From Fontibacter flavus (lineage in GTDB: Bacteria > Bacteroidota > Bacteroidia > Cytophagales > Cyclobacteriaceae): a stretch of 64,000 nucleotides of DNA. The stretch is taken from contig NZ_JBHLWI010000028.1 in NCBI RefSeq assembly GCF_042432905.1, positions 129,993 to 193,992 on the forward strand, in the 5' to 3' direction. Numbering within the stretch: the stretch's first letter is position 1; the number at the start of each line of letters is the position of its first letter. Positions 33,700 to 43,289 of the stretch are shown in pieces. The translations under genes were made by a program, and so were the position numbers. The notes beneath the pieces are model-generated. The model saw nothing but the letters and a program-made list of their open reading frames with translations, did no database searches and had not been told where the DNA came from.

Positions 33700-34263
33700 A
33701 TGGCTTTTACCTATAGAAGAGTCCTTACATATTTCTTTCGCGGGCTTCTTTTTGTTGTCCCGATTGCCCTGACCATCTATGTCATCACTCTGGTCATCCA
33801 GTTTTTGGATGGAATATTGCCTATTCCCATTCCAGGATTGGGTATTTTGATCATGTTGGCATTTGTGACCTTCGTAGGTTTCTTGGCAAGTATTTTCATC
33901 ACCAAGCCCTTGTTTGATCTATTTGAAAGGTGGGTTTTTAAAATCCCATTTATCAATATTCTGTATACCAGTATCAAAGACCTTATGTCTGCTTTTGTGG
34001 GAGATAAGAAAAAATTCAATACACCTGTCATTGTCAAACTTTCCAAGGATGTGTCGAGATTGGGATTTATCACACAGGACAACCTGAATGTGCTGGAAGA
34101 AGAAAACTTAGTGGCGATTTATTTTCCCCACAGTTATAATTTTTCTGGTAACCTTTTTCTGGTTCCCAGAGAGAATGTCCGAATACTTAAAAATGTCAGA
34201 AGCACAGATGTGATGAAATTCATCGTATCAGGAGGGGTGTCGCATCTGCCAAATTATGAATAA
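33700..34263 (+). CDS. DUF502 membrane protein
   Basis: The start is placed at MAFTYRRVLTYFFRG (33700), giving 187 residues. The upstream in-frame ATG at 33625 adds 25 residues not seen in the family. Two transmembrane helices near the N-terminus are followed by a cytoplasmic domain with the family motifs PFINILYTSIKDL and VIVKLSKDVSRLGFIT. Function unknown; plant relatives (LCV/COV1-like) are also poorly defined. Confidence 0.85.
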   Translation: MAFTYRRVLTYFFRGLLFVVPIALTIYVITLVIQFLDGILPIPIPGLGILIMLAFVTFVGFLASIFITKPLFDLFERWVFKIPFINILYTSIKDLMSAFVGDKKKFNTPVIVKLSKDVSRLGFITQDNLNVLEEENLVAIYFPHSYNFSGNLFLVPRENVRILKNVRSTDVMKFIVSGGVSHLPNYE

Positions 34264-34380
34264 GCAGGGAAGGAGAACTTGATGATGATTAATGATTAAT
34301 TGATTATGACTAATTTTCAATGACCAATTACAAATGTTTAAGAGTTGGAGAACCTAATAAACCTATAACCAATATTCACT

Positions 34381-35004
34381 ATGAAAAAAAACATCATATT
34401 TCTGTTCTTATTTTTCTGTTCAATTGTAGGTTTTGCCCAAGAAGATGGCTGGATTCCATTGTTCAATGGCAGAAATCTAGATGGCTGGCGCATTTCTGAG
34501 AATCCTACATCATTTAAAGTAGAAGATGGCATTATCAAAGTGGATGGACCCAGAGCCCATGCATTTTATGCAGGTGATGTCAACAAAGCTGATTTCAAAG
34601 ATTTTGAGTTACTGGTCGAGGTGAAAACAATGCCCAAAGCCAATTCCGGTATTTTCTTTCATACAACCTATCAGGAGTCTGGCTGGCCCAATAAGGGATA
34701 TGAAGTGCAGGTAAACCAGAGCCACAGTGATTGGAGAAAGTCCGGAAGTCTATACTCCTTTAATGATGTGAGGGAGACCTACGTGGAGGATGGCGAATGG
34801 TATACGACGCATATTATTGTCAAAGGAGATCATGTTGTGGTGAAAATCAATGGTCAGACTGTCATGGAATATGTAGAGTCAAAAGATATTAATAGACCTG
34901 ATAACGCAGGGGAGAAGAAAATTGAACGCGGAACATTTGCCATTCAGGCACATGACCCGGAAAGTGTTATATATTTCAGGAGCATAAAGGTTAAAGTCCT
35001 TTAA
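34381..35004 (+). CDS. DUF1080 (3-keto-disaccharide hydrolase-like) secreted protein
   Basis: A 207-residue protein with signal MKKNIIFLFLFFCSIVGFAQ. The mature part starts GWIPLFNGRNLDGWR, the hallmark of DUF1080, and has the family motifs SGIFFHTTY, GYEVQVN and the final strand FRSIKVKVL. It is a concanavalin-like beta-sandwich tied to glycoside processing, including 3-keto-glycoside hydrolysis in recently studied members. Substrate here is unknown. Confidence 0.9.
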   Translation: MKKNIIFLFLFFCSIVGFAQEDGWIPLFNGRNLDGWRISENPTSFKVEDGIIKVDGPRAHAFYAGDVNKADFKDFELLVEVKTMPKANSGIFFHTTYQESGWPNKGYEVQVNQSHSDWRKSGSLYSFNDVRETYVEDGEWYTTHIIVKGDHVVVKINGQTVMEYVESKDINRPDNAGEKKIERGTFAIQAHDPESVIYFRSIKVKVL

Positions 35005-35060
35005 TTTTTATTGGAACACCTCAAAAAGCCGCCTAAATCTTTTTGACTATAGCAAAAAAA

Positions 35061-35084
35061 ATCCCGAAGTGTTTCCTTCGGGAT
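35061..35084. terminator. Bidirectional terminator between the DUF1080 gene and thioredoxin
   Basis: ATCCCGAAG/CTTCGGGAT stem with a short loop, T-tract on the plus strand and A-tract before it (T-tract for the minus strand). Serves both convergent genes. Confidence 0.85.
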
Positions 35085-35105
35085 TTTTGATTTCTTGGTT
35101 ACTAA

Positions 35106-35426
35106 TTAAAGAACAGCATCCAATTTATTTGCCAAAACAGCTTTAGGCACAGCGCCCACTTGCTTGTCTACAATTTGTCCACCTTTAAAGAACATCAAAG
35201 TAGGAATACTTCTTATGCCAAGAGCTGAAGCTACAGCAGGGTTGGAGTCTACATCCACTTTACCGATTACCGCTTTTCCTTCATAATCCCCAGCCAACTC
35301 TTCAACGATTGGTCCGATCATTTTACAAGGTCCGCACCATTCTGCCCAAAAGTCAACCAATACAGGCTTGTCGGATTTTAATATTTCTTCAAAGTTTGCG
35401 TCAGTAATTTCTATTGCTTTTCCCAT
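35106..35426 (-). CDS. trxA: Thioredoxin
   Basis: The start at 35426 (MGKAIEITDANFEEIL) gives the usual 106 residues; an in-frame upstream ATG at 35459 adds 11 atypical residues. The active site is WCGPCK (Cys31, Cys34) after LVDFWAE. The cis-Pro loop IRSIPTLMFF is intact. A general cytoplasmic disulfide reductase. Confidence 0.95.
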   Translation of the reverse strand: MGKAIEITDANFEEILKSDKPVLVDFWAEWCGPCKMIGPIVEELAGDYEGKAVIGKVDVDSNPAVASALGIRSIPTLMFFKGGQIVDKQVGAVPKAVLANKLDAVL

Positions 35427-35456
35427 TGTATAGTAATTTATGTTGAATCTTGATTT

Positions 35457-35464
35457 CAAATATA
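35457..35464 (-). promoter_or_regulatory. -7 box (TATATTTG) for thioredoxin
   Basis: Minus strand TATATTTG is an exact TAnnTTTG match 30 bases before the thioredoxin ATG. Confidence 0.5.
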
Positions 35465-35529
35465 ATATGCAAATTAAAATAATTGATAAATAGTTCCATG
35501 TGCTTAAAATTACACAAGAAAAACCATCT

Positions 35530-38500
35530 TTAAATGATCTGGTACACCACCTCTGGAATCTGACCTAAATCTTTGATCATTTCATTGGACGGATCTACAG
35601 TGTAGCGCTTGGACATCAGGTCGAGGGTGATGTTTTCTCTGCTATCAATCACATTGATGTACAGCTTTGCCTCTCCTTTATACTTTTGGGTGATGCCTTC
35701 CAGCTTTTCCATCAGGTCATAAGTCAGGTCATCCAAGTCAATATTGACCCTGAGTCCTTTGATCATCTTCCCACGAACCTCACTGAGCAGCATCATGGTG
35801 TTGATCTTGAACTCAAACTCATTTTCTTTCCATTTGTTTGGGTGCACGGATCCAGTAATGTATAAGAACCAGCCTGTCATAAAGTACTCTTTGTACTTGA
35901 CATAGTCATCACCAAACAAGAAGAAAGTATGCCCTCCATGATAATCTTCCATGGTTAGTGTGCCAAATGGCTTTCCTGTTTTGGTAGTCCTGTGGGCAAA
36001 GGAGGTGACCATGCCTGCTGCTTTAATGTCTCCTTTTTTCCTTAGGTTTTCGATGTCCGGAAACTCGGTCAATGGGGTGTTGGTAAAGGACTCCATTTCC
36101 ACCCTGAACTGATCCAAAGGATGTCCTGAAATATAGAGACCTACCACATCTTTTTCAATGTTCAGCTGCTGCAACTGGCTGAAAGGCTCCATAGCTGGGA
36201 CCGAAGGAAGGGGTACTTCCATGCCGGAACTTCCTCCGAATAGACTTACCTGGGAGCTGTCCGCTTCCTGCTGAACCTTTTGGGCATATTTTACAGCTTT
36301 TTCAAGTAATGTCACGTCAGATTCCGGCGCTTCCAAATATTGTCTTCTGTGGTGCTGAGGGAAGCAGTCAAAGCTACCTGCCATAGCCAATGATTCCAGG
36401 GATTTTTTATTCAAAGCCCTTGAATTGACCCGCTTACAGAATTCAAATATGTTACTGTATTTGCCTGATTTTTCTCTTTCTTCCACAATGGCATCCACTG
36501 CTGCACCACCTACGCCCTTGATGGCTGCCATGCCAAAGCGGATCTGTCCTTCTTGGTTTACGGTAAAGCCGCTTTTGGATTCATTCACATCAGGTCCCAA
36601 GACAGAGATACCCATACGCTTACACTCTTCCATAAAGAAGGTTACCTGCGTAATATCATTCATGTTGTTGCTCAATACAGAAGCCATGTATTCTGCCGGG
36701 TAATGGGCTTTCAGATATGCCGTCTGATAGGCTATCCAGGCATAACAGGTAGAGTGTGATTTGTTGAAAGCATAGGAAGCAAAGGCTTCCCAGTCTTTCC
36801 AGATTTTTTCCAGTTTTTTGGAATCATGACCTTTTGCAGATGCTTGTTCGACAAATTTTGGTTTCATTTTGTCCAAGACGTCCTTCTGCTTTTTACCCAT
36901 CGCTTTTCTGAGTACGTCGGCCTCACCTTTGGTAAATCCGGCTAGTTTTTGGGAAAGAAGCATTACCTGTTCCTGATAGACTGTAATACCGTAGGTTTCT
37001 TCCAGGTATTCTTTCATGTCATCCAGGTCATAGGTAATAGGCTCAGTCCCATGCTTCCTTCTGATAAAGGAAGGAATGTATTCCAATGGGCCTGGACGGT
37101 ATAGGGCGTTCATGGCAATCAAGTCAGCGAAAACTGTGGGTTTGAGTTCTCGCATGTATTTCTGCATACCAGGGGATTCGTACTGAAAGATACCGACAGT
37201 TTCACCCCTCTGGAAAAGTTCGTAAGTCTTGACATCATCGATCGGGAAATTGTCAGGATCGAGCACTATACCATGTCTTTCCTTCACAATTTTGACTGCA
37301 TCCTTGATCAATGTCAGGGTTTTCAGCCCTAAGAAGTCCATCTTCAGGAGTCCGGCACTTTCCACCACGGAGTTGTCAAACTGCGTGCAGACCATGTCCG
37401 AGTCCTTCGCTAAGGCTACCGGAACAAAGTTGGTGATATCGTCAGGGGTTATGATGACACCACAGGCATGTATACCTGTGTTTCTCACCGAACCTTCCAG
37501 GATTTTCGCCTGATTGATGGTTTTGGATAATTCGTCCTGTCCTTTGGATATGCGGATCAGCTCATCTGCTTTGGAAATATCTTCCCCGTTTCCTTTCAGT
37601 TTTTCGGAAAGCTTTGCCCGGTCTTTTGCAAGATCAAAAAGTGCTTTTAGCTTGATGTCAGGGACCAGTTTCGCCAATTTGTCTGCTTCGGCCAAAGGTA
37701 AGTTCAGCACCCTTGCCGTATCACGTATAGCAGATTTGGCAGCCATGGTACCATAGGTGATGATCTGGGCTACCTGATTGGACCCGTACTTGTTGATCAC
37801 ATAGTCGATCACCTTTTGGCGTCCTTCATCATCAAAGTCAATATCAATATCGGGCAGGGAAACCCTGTCCGGATTCAGGAATCTCTCAAATAGGAGGTCA
37901 TAAGCAATCGGGTCCACATTGGTGATACCGATACAGTAGGCCACTGCAGAACCCGCGGCGGAACCCCTTCCCGGGCCTACAGATACCCCCATCTGCCGTG
38001 CGGCTCCGGTAAAATCCTGCACAATCAAAAAGTAACCTGGATATCCGGTTTTTTCGATCGTCTGAAGTTCAAAGTCCAGCCGTTCTTTAATTTCATCGGT
38101 GATGACAGGGTATCGTTTTTTTGCGCCCTCATAGGTAAGGTATCTCAGGTAAGCATTTTCACCTCTTTTGCCCCCATCCACATCGTCTTCAGGGTGTTTG
38201 AATTCTTCCGGAATGTCAAATTTGGGAAGTAGTACATCCCGCTGTAATTTATAGGTCTCTATTTTTTCAACGATCTCATTGGTGCAGGCGATGGCTTCCG
38301 GCAGGTCCGCGAAGAGCTTCTTCATCTCTTCAGGGCTTTTTAGGTAGAATTCATCATTCGGAAAGCCGTAACGGTATTCTCTGCCTCTTTTACCTACGTA
38401 TTTTTTGGGTTTTTCCACCAATTCTCCATCCTTGACGCAAAGCAGGATGTCATGAGCTTTGGCATCAACTTTTTGGTTATAATAGGTGTTATTGGCGGCA

Positions 38501-39816
38501 AAGTATTTGACATTATATTTTTCTGCAAAATGCAGCAGGACTTCATTGACTTTTTCTTCCTCTGGGATGCCATGCCGGTTGAGTTCGACGTAGAAATCCT
38601 CTCCAAACTGTTCTTTCCACCACACAAATGCTTCCTCTGCTTGGGTATCGCCCACATTCAGGATCAGGTAGGGTATTTCCCCCCAAAGTCCACCTGTGGT
38701 GGCGATCAGATCTCCCTTGTATTGCACCAAGAGCTCCTTGTCTATTCTAGGTACATAATAGTAACCTTGAATATTGGCATAGGAAGCCAGTTTGGCCAGG
38801 TTGTGGTAGCCACTTTTATTTTTTGCCAAGAGTACGGTTTGAAAGCCATCATCCTTGGTGTTTTTATTTTTTCTGTCTCTGGAGAGGTTAAATTCACAGC
38901 CGATAATTGGTTTGATTTCTGCTGCCAAAGCTGCCCTAACAAAATGGAATGCCCCCATCATATTGCCGTGATCTGTCATGGCGATGGCTGGCATATTCAT
39001 CTGCTTGGCTAGTGCAATCATGGCCGGTATTTCAGATGTCGCCTGTAATACGGAGTATTGGGTATGCACATGGAGATGCGTGAAAGGCATGTCCACCATG
39101 TCTGAGATATCTGCTGTTCCAGCTGCTTTCAGGACTTCCTTTGCGGCTACTTTGGTGTCATCTTTGGCTGCTGCAAAATTGGCCACATCCAGCTTGGGGG
39201 CTTCATAAACCACCTCTTCAGCTTTAATACCTTCTTCAGGTTTGATGACAAGCTGGGTGATCAGTCCAAAAAAGCATTTTGCAGTAGCATCTACGTCGTA
39301 GGCAGCATCGTGGGCATCTGCAAATCCATTTCCGAATAACTTGTGGTGGAGTTCGGTAAGGGTAGGCCATTTGAATTTACCTCCTTTTCCCCCAGGAATT
39401 GCGCAAAAATCTGTAGAAAGGTCCTTAGTGTCCAATTCCTGCATCTCAGGCAATTTCATGGGGATTTTCTTCCTCAGGAACTCAGCCCCCATGACATTGA
39501 TGTCAAAGCCAATATTGTGGCCTACAAGATATTTGGCTTTGTCGACATCGTCATGGAAGATTTTCAGGACTTTGTCCAGTTCATGGCCTTCTTTTGTTGC
39601 TCTTGCAGTAGAGATGCCATGGACTTTTTCGGCGTTATAGGGGATGGTAAAACCTTCCGGTTTGACGATGTAATTATGATTGGAGAGCAGATTGCCATTG
39701 GCGTCATGTAGCTGCCAAGCTATCTGGACGAGGCGTGGCCAATTGTCCAGATCTGTCATTGGGGCATCATAACTTCTTGGTAATCCTGTAGTTTCTGTAT
39801 CAAAAACAATGTACAT
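35530..39816 (-). CDS. dnaE: DNA polymerase III alpha subunit with N-terminal proofreading exonuclease
   Basis: A 1428-residue replicative polymerase. Residues 1-185 are a DEDDh exonuclease: IVFDTETTG at the start, HNIGFD in the middle and the late motif DAHDAAYDVDAT. A PHP domain follows from about residue 243 (FTHLHVHTQYSVLQATSE). The polymerase core includes PGRGSAAGS and the catalytic aspartates of PDIDIDFDDEGR. Helix-hairpin-helix and OB-fold parts lie near the C-terminus. E. coli keeps proofreading in a separate epsilon subunit, whereas here it is fused at the N-terminus of a DnaE-type (not PolC-type) enzyme. The 150 bases to the CBS gene hold no other gene. Confidence 0.96.
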   Translation of the reverse strand: MYIVFDTETTGLPRSYDAPMTDLDNWPRLVQIAWQLHDANGNLLSNHNYIVKPEGFTIPYNAEKVHGISTARATKEGHELDKVLKIFHDDVDKAKYLVGHNIGFDINVMGAEFLRKKIPMKLPEMQELDTKDLSTDFCAIPGGKGGKFKWPTLTELHHKLFGNGFADAHDAAYDVDATAKCFFGLITQLVIKPEEGIKAEEVVYEAPKLDVANFAAAKDDTKVAAKEVLKAAGTADISDMVDMPFTHLHVHTQYSVLQATSEIPAMIALAKQMNMPAIAMTDHGNMMGAFHFVRAALAAEIKPIIGCEFNLSRDRKNKNTKDDGFQTVLLAKNKSGYHNLAKLASYANIQGYYYVPRIDKELLVQYKGDLIATTGGLWGEIPYLILNVGDTQAEEAFVWWKEQFGEDFYVELNRHGIPEEEKVNEVLLHFAEKYNVKYFAANNTYYNQKVDAKAHDILLCVKDGELVEKPKKYVGKRGREYRYGFPNDEFYLKSPEEMKKLFADLPEAIACTNEIVEKIETYKLQRDVLLPKFDIPEEFKHPEDDVDGGKRGENAYLRYLTYEGAKKRYPVITDEIKERLDFELQTIEKTGYPGYFLIVQDFTGAARQMGVSVGPGRGSAAGSAVAYCIGITNVDPIAYDLLFERFLNPDRVSLPDIDIDFDDEGRQKVIDYVINKYGSNQVAQIITYGTMAAKSAIRDTARVLNLPLAEADKLAKLVPDIKLKALFDLAKDRAKLSEKLKGNGEDISKADELIRISKGQDELSKTINQAKILEGSVRNTGIHACGVIITPDDITNFVPVALAKDSDMVCTQFDNSVVESAGLLKMDFLGLKTLTLIKDAVKIVKERHGIVLDPDNFPIDDVKTYELFQRGETVGIFQYESPGMQKYMRELKPTVFADLIAMNALYRPGPLEYIPSFIRRKHGTEPITYDLDDMKEYLEETYGITVYQEQVMLLSQKLAGFTKGEADVLRKAMGKKQKDVLDKMKPKFVEQASAKGHDSKKLEKIWKDWEAFASYAFNKSHSTCYAWIAYQTAYLKAHYPAEYMASVLSNNMNDITQVTFFMEECKRMGISVLGPDVNESKSGFTVNQEGQIRFGMAAIKGVGGAAVDAIVEEREKSGKYSNIFEFCKRVNSRALNKKSLESLAMAGSFDCFPQHHRRQYLEAPESDVTLLEKAVKYAQKVQQEADSSQVSLFGGSSGMEVPLPSVPAMEPFSQLQQLNIEKDVVGLYISGHPLDQFRVEMESFTNTPLTEFPDIENLRKKGDIKAAGMVTSFAHRTTKTGKPFGTLTMEDYHGGHTFFLFGDDYVKYKEYFMTGWFLYITGSVHPNKWKENEFEFKINTMMLLSEVRGKMIKGLRVNIDLDDLTYDLMEKLEGITQKYKGEAKLYINVIDSRENITLDLMSKRYTVDPSNEMIKDLGQIPEVVYQII

Positions 39817-39965
39817 GCTTATTCATCAATTTTAGGAATTCCAAATTAATACATATCGTCGGGAGCTTCCCCATCTGTGTCAGGATTTGTCGCTTTTTTT
39901 TTGATTGAACCAGATACTTGCATCACTCGTTTTATATTTCAAATCCTATTTAATATCTTTATTCC

Positions 39966-40631
39966 ATGCAGGCATACGAATTTATCAATAATCTCATTCC
40001 TCCTTTAAAGCCCAACGATAAGGCCAAGATGGCTTTGTCTTGGATGGAAGAAATCAGAACCAATGTTTTGCCTGTAGTGGATAAAGGTGTTTTCAAGGGA
40101 TTTGTCAGTGATGATCTGATCTATACCCGTAACAATCCGGAGTTGAAGATCAGCAAGTTTGAGTTGGAGTCTCCCGCCTGTTTTGTGTATTTGGATAAGC
40201 ATATCTATGATGTCATTCGGGTATCTTCTGAATTTGATGTCAATATGGTAGCGGTTGTGGATAGGGAAAATAAATATTTGGGAGTAGTGACCATGGAGGA
40301 TGCCATTGGGGCTTTTGCCGATACACTGTCAATCCAATCCAGGGGAGCTGTTTTAGTGCTTTCCATGTTTATGACTGATTACAGCCTTTTTGAAATTGCT
40401 AGGATCATCGAATCTGAAAACGCCAAAATTCTCAGTAGTTTTATTTCCAATGATCCCTTGGATGACAGCAAAATCAAGTTGACACTAAAGCTTGATAAGA
40501 CTGAGCTAAGGCATATCAAAGCTACCCTTGAGCGCTTTGGATATCGGATTTTGGATCAATATCAGGAAGAAAATGGAATCACTGAAGAGCGTGAAAGGAT
40601 AGACAACCTGATGCGCTTCCTAAATATTTAA
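39966..40631 (+). CDS. CBS-domain protein
   Basis: A 221-residue soluble protein. A CBS pair occupies about residues 1-125, with VLPVVDKGVFKGFVSDDLI and VAVVDRENKYLGVVTMEDAIG as the two typical ends. It is followed by an ACT-like or unknown domain. CBS pairs bind adenosyl ligands such as AMP or ATP. It lies 10 bases before nadK and is probably co-transcribed with it. Confidence 0.85.
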   Translation: MQAYEFINNLIPPLKPNDKAKMALSWMEEIRTNVLPVVDKGVFKGFVSDDLIYTRNNPELKISKFELESPACFVYLDKHIYDVIRVSSEFDVNMVAVVDRENKYLGVVTMEDAIGAFADTLSIQSRGAVLVLSMFMTDYSLFEIARIIESENAKILSSFISNDPLDDSKIKLTLKLDKTELRHIKATLERFGYRILDQYQEENGITEERERIDNLMRFLNI

Positions 40632-40641
40632 GCAGACCAAA

Positions 40642-41517
40642 ATGAATATTGTCCTTCATGGCATAAACCTCCAAAAGGAGTTTATACCATTAATAGAACA
40701 TTTGACCGAAATATTGAAAAGCCGGGATAGCCGGATTTTTTTTACTGAGGCATTTGCCAAATCCATCAAAAAATTGCCGGGCAATTTCCGTCATTTTGAG
40801 ATTTTGGATGCCAAAAAAGATATGCAACAAATGGACTTTGTCCTCTCTATTGGAGGAGATGGCACTTTGTTGGATACGGTCGTTCAGGTGGGCAAACTTG
40901 AGATTCCTATTTTGGGGATCAATACCGGCAGGATGGGGTTTTTGGCTACGGTGGCCAAAGAAAACATTCAGAACGCTATGAATGACCTTTTTAGCAGGAA
41001 TTTTACCATAGAGTCCCGGGCACTAGTGTCTTTGGAATCCTCTAGGCCATTATTTAGCGGAATGAACTTTGCCTTAAATGAATTCACCATTCATAAAAGG
41101 GACACTTCCTCTATGATTATCGTCCATACCTACATCAATGGGCAATACCTGAACAGTTATTGGGCAGATGGATTGATTGTCGCTACGCCTACCGGCTCTA
41201 CAGGATATTCTCTCAGCTGTGGTGGGCCTTTGATTACCCCCGGCGCCAGGAATTTTGTCATCACACCTGTAAGTCCTCATAACCTCAACGTGAGACCTAT
41301 TATTGTTCCGGATGAATCCATTATCAGTTTTAAAATTGAAGGGAGGTCAGAGAAGTTCCTCATTTCCCTGGATTCCAGGTCTACGGCCATAGATGCTACG
41401 GTAGAATTGAAATTGAGAAAGGCTGACTTCTCTGCCCGTTTGGTGAAATTTTCAGGATATAGTTATTTCGATACCCTTAGACAGAAGTTGAACTGGGGTT
41501 TTGATATGCGGAATTGA
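40642..41517 (+). CDS. nadK: NAD kinase
   Basis: A 291-residue enzyme that phosphorylates NAD to NADP. The diagnostic motif SIGGDGTLLDTV is present near residue 72, with GINTGRMGFLA, the glycine-rich TPTGSTGYSLSCGGP and the NE/D-rich loop ALNEFTIHKR. Length fits. Together with the CBS gene it begins a plus-strand run that continues to the outer-membrane assembly genes. Confidence 0.96.
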   Translation: MNIVLHGINLQKEFIPLIEHLTEILKSRDSRIFFTEAFAKSIKKLPGNFRHFEILDAKKDMQQMDFVLSIGGDGTLLDTVVQVGKLEIPILGINTGRMGFLATVAKENIQNAMNDLFSRNFTIESRALVSLESSRPLFSGMNFALNEFTIHKRDTSSMIIVHTYINGQYLNSYWADGLIVATPTGSTGYSLSCGGPLITPGARNFVITPVSPHNLNVRPIIVPDESIISFKIEGRSEKFLISLDSRSTAIDATVELKLRKADFSARLVKFSGYSYFDTLRQKLNWGFDMRN

Positions 41518-41658
41518 CAAGCGGCCATTATAGGAAATCTTAATTTCTGTTTTTGCAAAAGCAACAGTGTGATTTTCCTGATCATTTGAAAATCGGAGTT
41601 GTTAATTCTGGGTAATATTTTCATATTTGTTTGAATTGAGTAGGTCTTAACATAAATT

Positions 41659-41687
41659 AACCCTGGAAATACGAAACAGGGTTTTTA
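41659..41687 (+). terminator. Probable terminator after nadK
   Basis: AACCCTG and CAGGGTT (7 bp stem, 11 base loop) followed by TTT, about 140 bases after the stop. Moderate strength. Confidence 0.5.
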
Positions 41688-41718
41688 TATCGTTTAGTAC
41701 TTCATAAATTGCATCGTC

Positions 41719-42465
41719 TTGAATAAAATTAATTTCAGGATCTATATCCTTGCTTTGCTTCTGAGTACCGGTATGTTGATGCCGGGCATTTCTTTCGCCC
41801 AATATGATTTAGGTGGAGGTTTAGGAGTGGCTGCCTATTCAGGCGACATCGTTAGGAGATTAGATCAGGGGAAAATTGGACTTCAAGGGACGTTGTTTGG
41901 CAGACGAAATTTTGACAATGTATGGTCCATGAGGGCAGCCCTTTCTTTTGGGAGGATTTCTGCAGCTGATAGCATTACAGGAATTGATGCCGCAGCTATT
42001 GCTCGGGACGCCTATTTCAAAGGTAATATCTATGAGGCTTCGGTCGTGATGGAGTACCATTTTCTTGATTACACCCACCCTCAGGCAGTTTACCGGTATT
42101 CACCATATGGTTTCTTTGGATTGGGATACAGCTATTATAGCGGTTCCGGAAGTGCTTATGTGTTTGATCCTGAAGAAAATTATGGAGTAGGAACGCCTGT
42201 GATTCCATTTGGGATAGGGGTAAAATACAGGTTGACGGATAAATGGACCCTGGCCGCTGAGTTGGGTTTCAGGGCGACTTTCACAGATTTTCTTGATAAA
42301 ATCGATGATCGTCAGCCGGTAATCAACAGATTTCCCGATCCTGCAAATCCAAATTCACCTTATGGAGTGAACCGGGGCAATTACAGTGATAAAGACTGGT
42401 ATTATTTTTTTGGTCTGACTATCAGTTATTCCTTTAACACGATTAAATGCTATACCTATAATTAA
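41719..42465 (+). CDS. DUF6089-type outer-membrane protein
   Basis: A 248-residue protein read from a TTG start at 41719. This is the only start that keeps the signal peptide (INFRIYILALLLSTGMLMPGISFAQ) intact; the next ATG lies inside it. The mature part begins YDLGGGLGVAAYSGDI and alternates strands as a small barrel. In Bacteroidota this gene is usually found just before uppS and bamA, as here, and is assumed to help outer-membrane assembly. Confidence 0.8.
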   Translation: MNKINFRIYILALLLSTGMLMPGISFAQYDLGGGLGVAAYSGDIVRRLDQGKIGLQGTLFGRRNFDNVWSMRAALSFGRISAADSITGIDAAAIARDAYFKGNIYEASVVMEYHFLDYTHPQAVYRYSPYGFFGLGYSYYSGSGSAYVFDPEENYGVGTPVIPFGIGVKYRLTDKWTLAAELGFRATFTDFLDKIDDRQPVINRFPDPANPNSPYGVNRGNYSDKDWYYFFGLTISYSFNTIKCYTYN

Positions 42466-42545
42466 TTGAGCATTAGGTTAGAATATTGGAAAAGAAATAG
42501 CATTTTTGTACCTCCAAAAAAAGAACTGGATTCTTTAGACCCGGA

Positions 42546-43289
42546 ATGAAGGAATTATTAGATAAGAATAACATCCCCCAGCATATTGCGATAATCATGG
42601 ACGGTAACGGCCGTTGGGCCCAACAAAAAGGCGCCATGAGGATTTTTGGTCACAGGAATGCGCTGACTGCCGTAAGGCAATCCATTGAAGCCTGTGCAGA
42701 ACTTGGGGTGAAATACCTGACTCTTTACGCATTTTCTACTGAAAACTGGGCAAGACCTCAAGATGAGGTAAATGCCTTGATGGAAATACTCATCAATTCC
42801 ATTACAGATGAAGTGCCCACGATGATGAAAAACAACATCGTATTGACTGCCATAGGGGACATCAAAAGTTTACCCACAGGGGCGCAGGCAAAATTGCAGG
42901 AGGCGAAGGAAATAACAGGAAAAAACACTGGTTTGACAGTGGTATTGGCCTTGAGTTATAGTGGAAGGTGGGAGATTGAGCATGCTGTAAAGGACATTGT
43001 CAAGAAAGTAGTTGAAGGACAGATTAAATTAGAAGACATTGATCAGCAAATGATTGCTGACCATTTGAATACCAAAAATATCCCTGATCCGGAATTATTG
43101 ATCAGGACCAGCGGTGAGTTGCGAATCAGTAATTTTCTGCTTTGGCAATTGGCTTATACAGAGCTGTATTTTACAGAACTGTTGTGGCCGGACTTTAGGA
43201 GGGATCATTTGTTGGAAGCCGTACTGGATTACCAAAGAAGAGAGCGAAGGTTTGGAAAGACCGGAGCTCAGATTAAATCAAAACGTTGA
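42546..43289 (+). CDS. uppS: Undecaprenyl diphosphate synthase (isoprenyl transferase)
   Basis: A 247-residue cis-prenyltransferase. Motifs include HIAIIMDGNGRWAQ (catalytic Asp in the MDGNGRW motif), LYAFSTENW and the C-terminal PELLIRTSGELRISNFLLWQ. It makes the C55 lipid carrier for peptidoglycan and LPS. Its stop codon abuts the bamA ATG. Confidence 0.97.
   Translation: MKELLDKNNIPQHIAIIMDGNGRWAQQKGAMRIFGHRNALTAVRQSIEACAELGVKYLTLYAFSTENWARPQDEVNALMEILINSITDEVPTMMKNNIVLTAIGDIKSLPTGAQAKLQEAKEITGKNTGLTVVLALSYSGRWEIEHAVKDIVKKVVEGQIKLEDIDQQMIADHLNTKNIPDPELLIRTSGELRISNFLLWQLAYTELYFTELLWPDFRRDHLLEAVLDYQRRERRFGKTGAQIKSKR

Noticed and set aside
38452..39012. 186-codon frame opposite dnaE
   Set aside because: It is a shadow of the strongly conserved polymerase coding sequence on the other strand.
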